Shown in pieces: positions 8,263 to 15,323 of a DNA stretch of 20,875 nucleotides. The stretch comes from Cyanobacteria bacterium UBA3803 (GTDB lineage: Bacteria > Cyanobacteriota > Vampirovibrionia > Gastranaerophilales > Gastranaerophilaceae): assembly GCA_002369055.1 (NCBI GenBank), contig DFEL01000058.1, forward strand, positions 1 through 20,875, given 5' to 3'. The first letter of the stretch is position 1. The number at the start of each line of letters is the position of its first letter. The position numbers and the translations under genes were made by a program. The notes under the pieces are model-generated. The model was not told the origin of the DNA. It worked only from the letters and a program-made list of their open reading frames with translations, and ran no database searches.

Positions 8263-9120
8263 TTACCTGTTTATTGCAAAATATACATCCTTAAGTCGTT
8301 TTTTACTGATGTGTGTATAAAGTTGGGTTGTAGCAACATCACTATGTCCCAAAAGTTCTTGTACGACACGTAAATCTGCACCATTTTCAAGCAGATGAGT
8401 TGCGTAAGAGTGTCTTAACGTATGTGGTGAAATGTTTTTATGAATTTTTTTGCCCAATTCGTGTATAAAAATATATACCTCTTGTCTTGTCATATTTTTA
8501 CCATTTTCATTTATTAGTAGAATTTTTGTATCCAGTCTAAATTTTTTCAATAAAAAATCTCTAAACGGCAAATAATCTTTTATCGCAACTATTGCTTTTT
8601 TGCCAAGCGGAACAATTCTTTCCTTTGAACCTTTACCAAATGCAGTCAGGTATTTTGCACTTAAATCAAAGTTATTTATTTTTAAATTTGTAAGTTCAGA
8701 TACACGAAGTCCGCATCCGTAAAGAAGTTCAACAATTACTCTTTGTGTTTTTGAAAGATTTTCCCGCAAAATTTCTTCTATTTCAGCAACAGTCATGACT
8801 TTTGGCAATCTTTGCGGAATTTTTGGACGTTCGATTGTTAATGTCGGGTCAAATTTACACATTTCATTTGCACAAAGCCATTTAAAAAATCCCCTCAATG
8901 ATGCTATTTTTCTGATAACACTTGTCGGAGAATAATTTTCTTCTCTCAAAAAGCGAATATAAGAATTAATACCCATTCTTGTAACATTATCAAAATCAGG
9001 GTGTTTAGAGTAATCCAAAAACATAAGAATATCACGCCTATACGCATCTATTGTGTTTTGGGATAAACCTCTTTCCAATTCAAGATATTCCAAATATTCG
9101 GCAAGAATTTGTGTATCCAT
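8263..9120 (-). CDS. xer: Tyrosine recombinase of the XerC/XerD type
   Basis: 285 residues. SAM-like N-terminal DNA-binding domain (about 1-90) and catalytic domain with all six active residues: R139 (CGLRVSEL), K163 (GKGSKER), H233 and R236 (SPHTLRHSYATH), H259 (LLGHSD) and nucleophile Y268. Length and lack of insertions fit a chromosomal Xer enzyme that resolves chromosome dimers at dif, rather than a phage integrase or an IntI, which has an extra helix. It is co-transcribed with rsmD. No ribosome site is visible; TATAAT sits 6 bases before the ATG, so the message is probably leaderless. The island begins immediately upstream, so a role in island insertion cannot be excluded. Confidence 0.93.
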   Translation of the reverse strand: MDTQILAEYLEYLELERGLSQNTIDAYRRDILMFLDYSKHPDFDNVTRMGINSYIRFLREENYSPTSVIRKIASLRGFFKWLCANEMCKFDPTLTIERPKIPQRLPKVMTVAEIEEILRENLSKTQRVIVELLYGCGLRVSELTNLKINNFDLSAKYLTAFGKGSKERIVPLGKKAIVAIKDYLPFRDFLLKKFRLDTKILLINENGKNMTRQEVYIFIHELGKKIHKNISPHTLRHSYATHLLENGADLRVVQELLGHSDVATTQLYTHISKKRLKDVYFAINR

Positions 9121-9147
9121 ATTCGCATTATAATATTTATTTAAAAA
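9120..9147 (+). other. Weak dif-like 28-mer upstream of xer
   Basis: Possible arms TATTCGCATTA (9120-9130) and TTATTTAAAAA (9137-9147) with a 6-base centre. They match the E. coli dif arms at roughly 7 and 8 of 11 positions, including CGCAT. The AT-rich arm match is cheap, so this is only a candidate. Confidence 0.2.
9127..9132 (-). promoter_or_regulatory. -10 box giving leaderless xer transcript
   Basis: On the minus strand TATAAT is followed by 6 bases (GCGAAT) and the xer ATG, placing the transcription start on the start codon. No Shine-Dalgarno sequence is present. The -35 is poor (ATTAAT, 17-base spacer). Confidence 0.55.
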
Positions 9148-9217
9148 ATATTAATGCTTTAAATATATTATTTTTAAACAAATTATTGAAACAAAACAGC
9201 TATCATTATTTAGGTAT

Positions 9218-9248
9218 GACTTAAAATGACATAGTTGCATTTTATAAT
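9218..9248 (+). promoter_or_regulatory. Island promoter element 1
   Basis: G (9218), C (9220), then AAAA, ATGACA (9226-9231), 11 bases, TATAAT (9243-9248). It lies 21 bases before the ATG of the unknown gene at 9270. Confidence 0.75.
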
Positions 9249-9269
9249 GAGAAATATAAAGGAGCAAAT

Positions 9270-10163
9270 ATGAAACAACTTGATAAAATCAGAAAATCAA
9301 AAGATACATACCTTACAAAATATGTTTTTAAGCAAATGGAAATGATTAAAACAATTTTAAATATTCCAAAAAATTCAAGAATATATTTTTTATGTTATTC
9401 AAGAGGATTGGATTGTTTTTTATTTAAAAATAAAATCATTATTTCAAATTGGTCTTGTGAACGTGATGAACATAATAATTGTATTGTTGATTCTATGAAA
9501 GTTACAGATTTATATGTAATTACGCTATTAAAAGAATACCCTAAAACAAATGAGGATATTATTTTTGAGACTATAAAACAGGGTGAAGAACAATATACTA
9601 TTGATAATTTCCTAAATTGGATTGATATGCCATCAATCATAAATGGTGAAATTGACCTGCCTTATTATAAAATTATTAAATTCTTACAAGGTTACAATAA
9701 AACAACTTTTAAAACGGATAACTATTTATTTTATTCCAAAAAAGATGATGAATATTGTTATACTTTAAATATTTATGCTAAAGATTTAAGAAACAATGCT
9801 GAACTAAAATTATATATTCCTGATAAAAATATTAAAACAGATTGTGGAGAATGGATTACTATACCTCCTCAAAATATGAGAGATGTTTTTGCCGTGGATT
9901 TGTCCGGTAAATTATCAAAATATCAAATAAGACAATGTAAAAAAGAGTTTTTAAAATTTGCAAATGAATATTGTAACGATCTTGGTACAAAAAATATTTA
10001 CGGTTTAGAGCTAGTAAAGCAGACAATTCAGCCAGTTTGGTATGAAAGTGGTTGGGCGGTAGCAAGAGTTTTTAGCAATGACGATAAAAGTTTAAAGCAT
10101 AAAATACAATCTTTCAGATGTAAAAGAAATAATAATTTAATTGAGCAAATAGACATTTACTAA
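9270..10163 (+). CDS. Unknown protein, first gene of the island
   Basis: 297 residues, Lys/Asn/Ile/Tyr-rich. I recognise no domain. Visible features: a basic N-terminus (KQLDKIRKSKDTYLTKYVF), predicted mixed alpha/beta, scattered Cys (SCERDEHNNC about 69-78, and RCKRNNN near the C-terminus), and no signal peptide or membrane segment. A good ribosome site AAAGGAG sits 5 bases before the ATG. It is the first gene of the plus-strand island genes, driven by element 1 in the 150-base gap that separates it from the divergent xer. Codon use is even more AT-biased than rsmD or hppA, consistent with horizontally acquired DNA. It may be an effector or a regulator; nothing in the sequence decides this. 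Confidence 0.75.
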   Translation: MKQLDKIRKSKDTYLTKYVFKQMEMIKTILNIPKNSRIYFLCYSRGLDCFLFKNKIIISNWSCERDEHNNCIVDSMKVTDLYVITLLKEYPKTNEDIIFETIKQGEEQYTIDNFLNWIDMPSIINGEIDLPYYKIIKFLQGYNKTTFKTDNYLFYSKKDDEYCYTLNIYAKDLRNNAELKLYIPDKNIKTDCGEWITIPPQNMRDVFAVDLSGKLSKYQIRQCKKEFLKFANEYCNDLGTKNIYGLELVKQTIQPVWYESGWAVARVFSNDDKSLKHKIQSFRCKRNNNLIEQIDIY

Positions 10164-10282
10164 GATAATCACAAAAATAAATTAAAACCTTATGTAAAAC
10201 TTTGAATTTAAAATATTTACATCTTCCAAAATGAACGTGGTTAAGTGGAATTAAGTATTTATACAAATTTCAAATTTACAAC

Positions 10283-10313
10283 GTCCATTTTTGACATGTT
10301 CAGATGTTACAAT
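10283..10313 (+). promoter_or_regulatory. Island promoter element 2
   Basis: G (10283), C (10285), TTTT run, TTGACA (10291-10296), 11 bases, TACAAT (10308-10313). Its predicted transcription start near 10320 rules out the upstream in-frame ATG at 10245. The core is almost identical to element 10 on the opposite strand. Confidence 0.8.
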
Positions 10314-10346
10314 AGAAATAATACTAATAAAAAGGAGGATATCAAT

Positions 10347-11150
10347 ATGATAAAAAAAATAGAAACATTCTTAAACAACAATACAATACCTTTTGATACT
10401 ATATATGTAATTACTTTATGTTTGATTGTGACAGTGCCTCTGTCTTCAAGGTTATCTGACAGTTTATTGATAATAAATATTTTACTTATAATTGTTTTGT
10501 TTCTTTGTATAAATTGGAAACTTCCTTTGGCAAAATCATCTTTGCTCTCTATAATGAATGGAACAACACTGGTTAGAATTATTTTTAATATTCTTTCTGT
10601 AATATTTATTCTTTTAAAAGCCAAAACTTTAAAAATAACGGACTATTTGGCTTATTTTGTCAAACATAATAATTTCTATGTTTTTGAAATTTCTTTTTTT
10701 GCAATTTTTTCAATTGTTAGTTTTATGTTAATTCATAAAGTTGTCAAAGAAATTGTTAAATCAAATTCGAGATTCTCAGAAAACAGATTGCCCGCTAAAA
10801 TGTTAATTATTGATGCTGATTTAGCCACTGGGAAAATAAGTAAGGAAGATGCTCGTGAACAGAGACATAAATTAGAAGTTTTAGCAGATTTTCACAATGA
10901 TAAAGAACAGTTTTTAACATTAACAAAACTTGATGCAACAATAAACATGTTTATTGCCTTTCTTTTAATTTTAGTTGTAATTGTTGCTTGTGTAATAAAA
11001 GCGAATATTAATACCACATTTGGTTTGTATCTTCACTTGTTAATGGCAATAAATATAGTTTATCAAATTTTTTCTTTAATATTTTCAATTTTACATAAGT
11101 TTGTTATTGAAAATATTGAAGTTTTTTTATACCCAGAGTTGCGTGAATAA
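10347..11150 (+). CDS. FlhA/FHIPEP-like export-gate membrane domain only
   Basis: 267 residues from the chosen start (MIKKIETFLNNN; AAAGGAGG 8 bases upstream). About six membrane helices (roughly 17-35, 38-56, 75-92, 110-130, 197-217, 226-250). It aligns by eye with the membrane half of FlhA: PL...D.LLIINILL, TTLVR (73-77) for FlhA TTLLR, LPAK (148-151) for MPGK, IDADLATGKISKEDA for IDADLNAGLIGEDEA, then LADFHNDKE for EADFYGSMD. It stops where the FlhA membrane part ends; the cytoplasmic domain of about 330 residues that forms the nonameric docking ring is absent. Known FlhA is the core of the flagellar type III export gate. Since the cell makes flagella, interference with export or a specialised pore are possible (inference). 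Confidence 0.8.
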   Translation: MIKKIETFLNNNTIPFDTIYVITLCLIVTVPLSSRLSDSLLIINILLIIVLFLCINWKLPLAKSSLLSIMNGTTLVRIIFNILSVIFILLKAKTLKITDYLAYFVKHNNFYVFEISFFAIFSIVSFMLIHKVVKEIVKSNSRFSENRLPAKMLIIDADLATGKISKEDAREQRHKLEVLADFHNDKEQFLTLTKLDATINMFIAFLLILVVIVACVIKANINTTFGLYLHLLMAINIVYQIFSLIFSILHKFVIENIEVFLYPELRE

Positions 11151-11192
11151 TTTTTTGTAATAGCCCAACAGCGTAAAATCGGAGGTAAAGAT

Positions 11193-11441
11193 ATGGATAA
11201 ACTTACAATCAATAAAGAAATTACGGATGAACTAATCAAAATTAAAGAATTTTTAAGTAATAGTTCAAATAATCAAATAAAAATTGAATTTAGAACTGGT
11301 ACTGAAGTCGGAATAAACGAAGTCGTTGCAAGAAATACAATAATTAATCAATTTATTGATGATGATGCAAAAATTTTATTAGAAATTAAAATTGATGAAA
11401 CATTAAAAGAAAAAGAAATAATAATTGAATTGAGCAAATAG
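11193..11441 (+). CDS. Small unknown protein, faintly HPr-like
   Basis: 82 residues (MDKLTINKEITDELIKIKEF). A good ribosome site (GGAGG) lies 7 bases upstream, and only 42 bases separate it from the FlhA-like gene, so it is probably co-transcribed from element 2. Predicted beta-alpha-beta-beta-alpha-beta order and size recall HPr/PTS carrier folds, with IKIEF..G.EVGINEV in the place of the HPr strand pair, but the phosphorylatable His and the G-[LI]-H-A-R-P motif are missing. That resemblance is weak and may be accidental. No membrane segment or Cys. Acidic and Ile/Lys-rich. Confidence 0.65.
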   Translation: MDKLTINKEITDELIKIKEFLSNSSNNQIKIEFRTGTEVGINEVVARNTIINQFIDDDAKILLEIKIDETLKEKEIIIELSK

Positions 11442-11516
11442 ATATCAGAATCATAAGAAAAAACGGTCATGGTTGTAAAATTACTGTGAAAATCTAATTT
11501 ATACTATAATTAGTAT

Positions 11517-11606
11517 ATGGATTTAAAAAGTAAAAATATTCCTAATATCATTGAAAATATAAGTGCTGATAGGTTATCTTCGTACAGATTTAATGATAGT
11601 GAATAA
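11517..11606 (+). CDS. Possible leaderless 29-codon ORF
   Basis: Encodes MDLKSKNIPNIIENISADR followed by LSSYRFNDSE. TATAAT (11505-11510) sits exactly 6 bases before the ATG, the same spacing as in the leaderless xer and phosphatase genes, and lies inside an inverted repeat ATACTA/TAGTAT. It may be a small protein, the remnant N-terminus of a larger lost gene, or just leader sequence of the nuclease gene that follows 27 bases later. Confidence 0.3.
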   Translation: MDLKSKNIPNIIENISADRLSSYRFNDSE

Positions 11607-11632
11607 AGTTTAGTACCAATAGGAGAATGAAA

Positions 11633-12649
11633 ATGACAAACACATTAGAAGAAAACATAGAAAAATTAAATGCTTATGTTGAATATTGCATAAGACATGA
11701 AAATTGTTGCAATAATAATACTTTGGAACAAAAAAATATGGGTGAAAATAGTATTTCAGAATTATATAAATGGTTATTTGATGTCACATCTAATACGAGT
11801 GACACTAAAATAAAAGAACTAAAAGAATATTGTATAAAAGAATTTTTATTAAAAATAAAAGATAATATAAGAGTTAATAGCAAAAATGTAATTGAATTTG
11901 ATAATTTTATAAATTCTGTTATAAGTGATTTAAAACCACAAAAAAATGAAGACCATTTGAAAATATGTAATACTGATATTGTTCTAATTTCCGATAATGC
12001 AAGATTTATATGTGTTATTGAAAATAAAATTGCGGCTAAAATACAAGCAGATACTAACTGTACTCAAATTGAAAAATACAAAAAAGAAACTAATGATAAG
12101 TATCCAGATTACGATAAAGCTTTTGTTTTTATTTGTGCAAATGATGATTATTTCCCTGAATGTAAACTAACTGATAAACATTGTTCAAAAGAATACAATG
12201 GCGCATATAAAAATAAAAAAATTAAGAAATTACTTTATGATAATGACTATGTTATATTGGAACATTATAATATAGTTCAAATTTTATATAATTATTTATT
12301 TGAAAACAATAAAGATTTATTTGAAAATGATATTTTAATACCAACATGCCATTTTAATTATGAAGTATTAGGAATTTTAGATAACAAAGAAGCAAATGCT
12401 TATGAAAAAATTGATTTTAAGAGTATATTAGAAAAGGAAAATTACAAAACAATAATACATCTTCTTTGCCAGTACATAGAATATTGCGAATTGCACAGAA
12501 CAACGAATAAAGATCACTTTAACCCATACACAAAAATTATTAATAAAAAATTATTGTGGAATATATGCTGTGATATAAAAAATGAGAACAAGAATACATG
12601 GGAAGATATAAAAAAACAATATTATAAATATTTGCCAAATATTGAATAA
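11633..12649 (+). CDS. PD-(D/E)XK nuclease-fold protein A
   Basis: About 338 residues. The nuclease core is in the middle: D115 in CNTDIVLI, E130-x-K132 in CVIENKI, then Q145-x3-Y149, the order and spacing of the PDDEXK_4-like family. The N-terminal 100 residues are helical and include SISELYKWLFD; the C-terminal half is helical and unassigned. Many Cys residues for this genome. Start: AGGAG at 11621-11625 favours ATG 11633 over the in-frame ATG 11627, which is too close. This nuclease gene has no TGAC-N11 element; it may be read from the TATAAT at 11505. First of three nuclease-fold genes in a row. Metal-dependent DNA cleavage is inferred from the intact D..ExK; the target is unknown. Confidence 0.82.
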   Translation: MTNTLEENIEKLNAYVEYCIRHENCCNNNTLEQKNMGENSISELYKWLFDVTSNTSDTKIKELKEYCIKEFLLKIKDNIRVNSKNVIEFDNFINSVISDLKPQKNEDHLKICNTDIVLISDNARFICVIENKIAAKIQADTNCTQIEKYKKETNDKYPDYDKAFVFICANDDYFPECKLTDKHCSKEYNGAYKNKKIKKLLYDNDYVILEHYNIVQILYNYLFENNKDLFENDILIPTCHFNYEVLGILDNKEANAYEKIDFKSILEKENYKTIIHLLCQYIEYCELHRTTNKDHFNPYTKIINKKLLWNICCDIKNENKNTWEDIKKQYYKYLPNIE

Positions 12650-12661
12650 AAGATATATTAT

Positions 12662-12692
12662 GCCACAAAATGACATACCGGAGTGCTAACAT
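12662..12692 (+). promoter_or_regulatory. Island promoter element 3
   Basis: G (12662), C (12664), AAAA, ATGACA (12670-12675), 11 bases, TAACAT (12687-12692). The -10 box is the left arm of the terminator hairpin. Drives nuclease B. Confidence 0.7.
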
Positions 12693-12716
12693 GAATATGT
12701 TGGCACTTTTATTTTT
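12683..12716 (+). terminator. Terminator-like hairpin in 72-bp repeat, copy 1
   Basis: GTGCTAACAT (12683-12692) pairs with ATGTTGGCAC (12697-12706) with one G-U pair around a GAAT loop, followed by TTTTATTTTT. It should end read-through from nuclease A; the new transcript starts inside the hairpin and therefore escapes it. Confidence 0.75.
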
Positions 12717-12737
12717 ATGCAAAAGAAAGGGTATTTT

Positions 12738-13820
12738 ATGGAAAAATCAATGACAAAGGAAGATGCATTAAAACTTTACCTTGAAAAAACAGCAAGGTTT
12801 AATATTTTTAAAGTTTTAGGTATGCAAAAAGGTAGCGAAAACAGGCATTCAAATATTATTGCTTGGTTGTTAAATCCGAATGAAAGTCATAATTTAAAAA
12901 CTCAATTTTTGTATAAATTTTTAAAAAGTTTATCAATTAATGCAGATCAATACAATTTAGAGGATGTTTCTATAACAAGGGAAGATTCCAATGAATTTGG
13001 AAGACCGGACATAATTATAGAAAATGATAAATTTATGTATCTTGTAGAAGTTAAATTTGGGGCTAAAGAAACAAATTCTCAATGTAAAAGATACTATAAT
13101 TATTATAAAAACCTTGATAAAGACAAATATTTTATTTTTTTAGATATAGATGATGAATGTTTCGATAAATTAAAAAAACAAAAAGGTTATATGAATGATG
13201 ATATTGATAAATTTAATTTTTCAGAAAATTATCGTCTTGCGACATTCAAAAATAACATTTTATATATTCTTAAAGAACTTACTTCAAATATTCACAGCAC
13301 GGATAATAATTTAGTCGGAGTATTAAATCAATATATCAATTTGTTGAATGAAAAATATTATTTAATGAATGAAAATGAAACAAGATTATGCCTTGATATA
13401 TTAAAAGTAAAAGATAATTTTGAAAAATACATATTACCTGCACAAACTCAAGATGATATCTTACATAATACACTGCATAACTTTATTTGGCATACTGTAC
13501 CTGATAGATATAATGAAACATTAGTAAAAATTTTAAAAGAATTAGATTTGCATATTTTACACAAATGGAAAGAAAATGGCAGTTCTTTATCTTTTCGTTG
13601 CTCAAAAGATGATAGTACCCTTGATTATCACGACAATGAACATCTATATCTTGACCATAGAAATAACAAAATAATATTAAACTTTCAAAATCAAGCTGAA
13701 AAGGGAAGTGTTGAAATTGTCAGTGAAAACGAATATTTTAAAAATGTACTTCTATCAGAAGCTGATTTATTTGAAAAGCTAAGAAATAAAATAAATCAGT
13801 CAATCATTTTTTGTGAATAA
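12738..13820 (+). CDS. PD-(D/E)XK nuclease-fold protein B
   Basis: 360 residues from the chosen start (MEKSMTKEDALKLYL; AAGAAAGGG 6 bases upstream). Best family match of the three: the N-terminal signature FNIFKVLGMQ...ENRHSNIIAWLLNPNESH (about 21-51) is typical of the PDDEXK_4 group, followed by the core GRPDIII (D91), E104-x-K106 in LVEVKFG, and Q115 in QCKRYYNYY. The C-terminal 180 residues hold helical and beta segments that may bind substrate or partner. Relatives commonly sit in defence and mobile islands (general knowledge). It lies between two identical 72-bp repeats, so the repeat-plus-gene unit may have been duplicated or exchanged as a block. Confidence 0.88.
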   Translation: MEKSMTKEDALKLYLEKTARFNIFKVLGMQKGSENRHSNIIAWLLNPNESHNLKTQFLYKFLKSLSINADQYNLEDVSITREDSNEFGRPDIIIENDKFMYLVEVKFGAKETNSQCKRYYNYYKNLDKDKYFIFLDIDDECFDKLKKQKGYMNDDIDKFNFSENYRLATFKNNILYILKELTSNIHSTDNNLVGVLNQYINLLNEKYYLMNENETRLCLDILKVKDNFEKYILPAQTQDDILHNTLHNFIWHTVPDRYNETLVKILKELDLHILHKWKENGSSLSFRCSKDDSTLDYHDNEHLYLDHRNNKIILNFQNQAEKGSVEIVSENEYFKNVLLSEADLFEKLRNKINQSIIFCE

Positions 13821-13840
13821 ATTAAAATTGTATAAATATG

Positions 13841-13871
13841 CCACAAAATGACATACCGGAGTGCTAACATG
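13841..13871 (+). promoter_or_regulatory. Island promoter element 4
   Basis: G (13841), C (13843), ATGACA (13849-13854), 11 bases, TAACAT (13866-13871), inside the second 72-bp repeat. Drives nuclease C. Confidence 0.7.
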
Positions 13872-13895
13872 AATATGTTGGCACTTTTATTTTTA
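13862..13895 (+). terminator. Terminator-like hairpin in 72-bp repeat, copy 2
   Basis: Arms 13862-13871 and 13876-13885 with a 4-base loop, then a T-rich tract. Stops transcription from nuclease B. Confidence 0.75.
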
Positions 13896-13916
13896 TGCAA
13901 AAGAAAGGATTATTTT

Positions 13917-14798
13917 ATGGCAGAGTCAATTACAAATGAACAATTAAAACATTATATAGATATTTTTAAAACAAACCGTGAAAATGACCCTCATTCGGAA
14001 AGATGGAATGAAACAATAAATAGTAATTACTTAATAGAATTTTTTGAATATAACATCATTTTTTTTAAAAACTTTTTAAAATCAGTTATCATTGATAATG
14101 TTTACTGCGAAGATAATGAGAATGATTTAAAAATTGATATAAAGGATTTGGATTTTAATGACATTAAAATCTACAAACAGTATAAAGGTATTCCAACGGA
14201 TATTTGTGTAAAAGGTAATAATTTTAGTTGTGTCATAGAAAATAAATTTAAGTCTGATTCTCATAACAGAAAAAACGGCTATTTTCAATGTGTGGAATAC
14301 AAAAAACAAATTTTAGAACTAACAGACAAAAAGTACAAAATGTTTATTAGATTAGATAATGAACATTGTAGATTAAAAATAAATGATGAAGATTTTAAAA
14401 ATAATAAAGAATGGTTTGCCGGATATTATAATGCTTGGTTTGGCAAAAATATACTAAAATCTTTTATAAAAATTTTTAACAATACAGATATTGAATTAGA
14501 TAGTAAAATCCGAGAAAAATTAAAAATGTACTGTAATTTTTTGGAAGAAACAACATTAGAATATAAAGGCGAAATATTTAATAAAATCCATAAAACAGGT
14601 AAGTTTTTGGCATATTTTTTAAGAGCAAAAAGTATAGATGCTAAATATGATTTGTATAATACAGTAGTAAAAATAAATAATTCACAAATATTGATATATC
14701 CTGATGAATTTTTAAATTTATCATTATTAAATTTAGATGATGAAAAACAAATTCAAAATTTTATAATAGAATTACTTAAACAAAAAGGTATAGAATAA
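13917..14798 (+). CDS. PD-(D/E)XK nuclease-fold protein C
   Basis: 293 residues from ATG 13917 (MAESITNEQLKHYIDIF). An in-frame ATG at 13848 exists but lies within the promoter element, and the AAGAAAGGA ribosome site serves 13917. Core: D95 in IPTDICV, E108-x-K110 in CVIENKF, then Q124-x3-Y128 in FQCVEYKK, the same order as nuclease A and closer to A than to B in this segment (NNFSCVIENK versus NARFICVIENK). The N-terminal 90 residues are helical, with NSNYLIEFFEYN. The C-terminal half is unassigned. Predicted metal-dependent nuclease; target unknown. Confidence 0.82.
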   Translation: MAESITNEQLKHYIDIFKTNRENDPHSERWNETINSNYLIEFFEYNIIFFKNFLKSVIIDNVYCEDNENDLKIDIKDLDFNDIKIYKQYKGIPTDICVKGNNFSCVIENKFKSDSHNRKNGYFQCVEYKKQILELTDKKYKMFIRLDNEHCRLKINDEDFKNNKEWFAGYYNAWFGKNILKSFIKIFNNTDIELDSKIREKLKMYCNFLEETTLEYKGEIFNKIHKTGKFLAYFLRAKSIDAKYDLYNTVVKINNSQILIYPDEFLNLSLLNLDDEKQIQNFIIELLKQKGIE

Positions 14799-14807
14799 AC
14801 CTTTTAT

Positions 14808-14838
14808 GCCACGAAATGACGCACCTGAGTGCTAACAT
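14808..14838 (+). promoter_or_regulatory. Island promoter element 5
   Basis: G (14808), C (14810), AAA, ATGACG (14816-14821), 11 bases, TAACAT (14833-14838). A diverged third copy of the 72-bp repeat surrounds it (14805-14864). Confidence 0.68.
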
Positions 14839-14860
14839 GTTAATGGAGGCACTCTTTTTT
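14827..14860 (+). terminator. Terminator-like hairpin, diverged third copy
   Basis: GAGTGCT (14827-14833) pairs with GGCACTC (14848-14854, one G-U), 14-base loop, then TTTTTT. The loop sequence differs from copies 1 and 2, but the stem and T-tract are kept, so the stem seems to be under selection. Confidence 0.65.
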
Positions 14861-15271
14861 ATGCAAAAATTTTTCTATAGCAAAGAAAATAATACTAAAT
14901 ATATTAAAATATTAAAGTTAACAACTCCACTTGCTGAACAAAAAATAAAATCAGCATACAGACAGTTTGTTAAGTTAAATCATCCTGACCTTTTTAAACT
15001 TGAAGAAAACAAAAAACTTGCTACAGCAAAATTTAAAATTGCTACCAATGCTTATGAATACTTACTAAAGCATTGGCAAACTATTAATTTCCATAATAAT
15101 GCAAGTTGCACAGATACATTTTATAAATTTACATCATATAAGGAGAGTTTTGAACAATCATTAAAACGCTGGAGAGAAACCAAAATAAACACAGATGTTG
15201 TTGACAAACTTATTGCAAGTATTCGGTATTGTGATGAAAAAATATATAAAAATTTTTACGCCCGATTTTGA
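14861..15271 (+). CDS. J-domain protein (DnaJ N-terminal domain only)
   Basis: 136 residues from ATG 14861 (MQKFFYSKENNTKYIKIL). J-domain at about 13-72: KYIKILKLTTPLAEQKIKSAY, helix II, loop HPD at 41-43, then helix III AKFKIATNAYEYLLKHW. The HPD motif is what stimulates the DnaK ATPase. There is no Gly/Phe linker, zinc-finger or client-binding domain of DnaJ; the remaining 60 residues are helical and basic with no known motif. It could recruit host DnaK to a specific partner or compete with DnaJ. Start: earlier in-frame ATGs (from 14816) fall in the promoter/hairpin; GGAGG at 14845-14849 is a rather distant ribosome site for 14861. Its stop codon overlaps promoter element 6. Confidence 0.8.
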   Translation: MQKFFYSKENNTKYIKILKLTTPLAEQKIKSAYRQFVKLNHPDLFKLEENKKLATAKFKIATNAYEYLLKHWQTINFHNNASCTDTFYKFTSYKESFEQSLKRWRETKINTDVVDKLIASIRYCDEKIYKNFYARF

Positions 15272-15290
15272 CATATCAACAGTATATACT
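15260..15290 (+). promoter_or_regulatory. Island promoter element 6
   Basis: G (15260), C (15262), TTT, TTGACA (15268-15273), 11 bases, TATACT (15285-15290). It overlaps the stop codon of the J-domain gene and drives the FtsZ-like gene. Confidence 0.75.
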
Positions 15291-15323
15291 TAGCTTGTAA
15301 ATCAATTATGAAAGGAGTTTACT

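Larger units (their letters stand above)
12659..12730 (+). repeat. 72-bp repeat, copy 1 (combined terminator and promoter)
   Basis: Identical over 72 bases to 13838-13909. It holds, in order, TATGCCAC, promoter element 3, a strong hairpin with T-tract, ATGC, and the AAGAAAGG ribosome site of the next gene. It sits 10 bases after the stop of nuclease A. Confidence 0.97.
13838..13909 (+). repeat. 72-bp repeat, copy 2
   Basis: Perfect copy of 12659-12730, in the same orientation 1179 bp away, placed identically relative to the next start codon. It contains promoter element 4 and a second terminator-like hairpin (13862-13895). Confidence 0.97.

Noticed and set aside
10224..10253. Further copy of the island promoter element
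   Set aside because: TCCAAAATGAACG resembles the element, but has an extra base in TGAC, lacks the upstream G, and has no TANNNT at the right distance; at best a decayed relic.
13848..13916. Upstream in-frame start of nuclease C (and likewise 10245, 14816, 19342 and 7693 for other genes)
   Set aside because: These ATGs lie within or upstream of the predicted promoter or transcription start, while a well-placed ribosome site or later ATG serves the chosen start.
12659..14864. Integron cassette array with attC sites next to an integrase
   Set aside because: The repeats are palindromic and precede single genes, but proper GTTRRRY/RYYYAAC core sites are not formed, and the neighbouring recombinase is a plain Xer enzyme without the IntI-specific extra helix.
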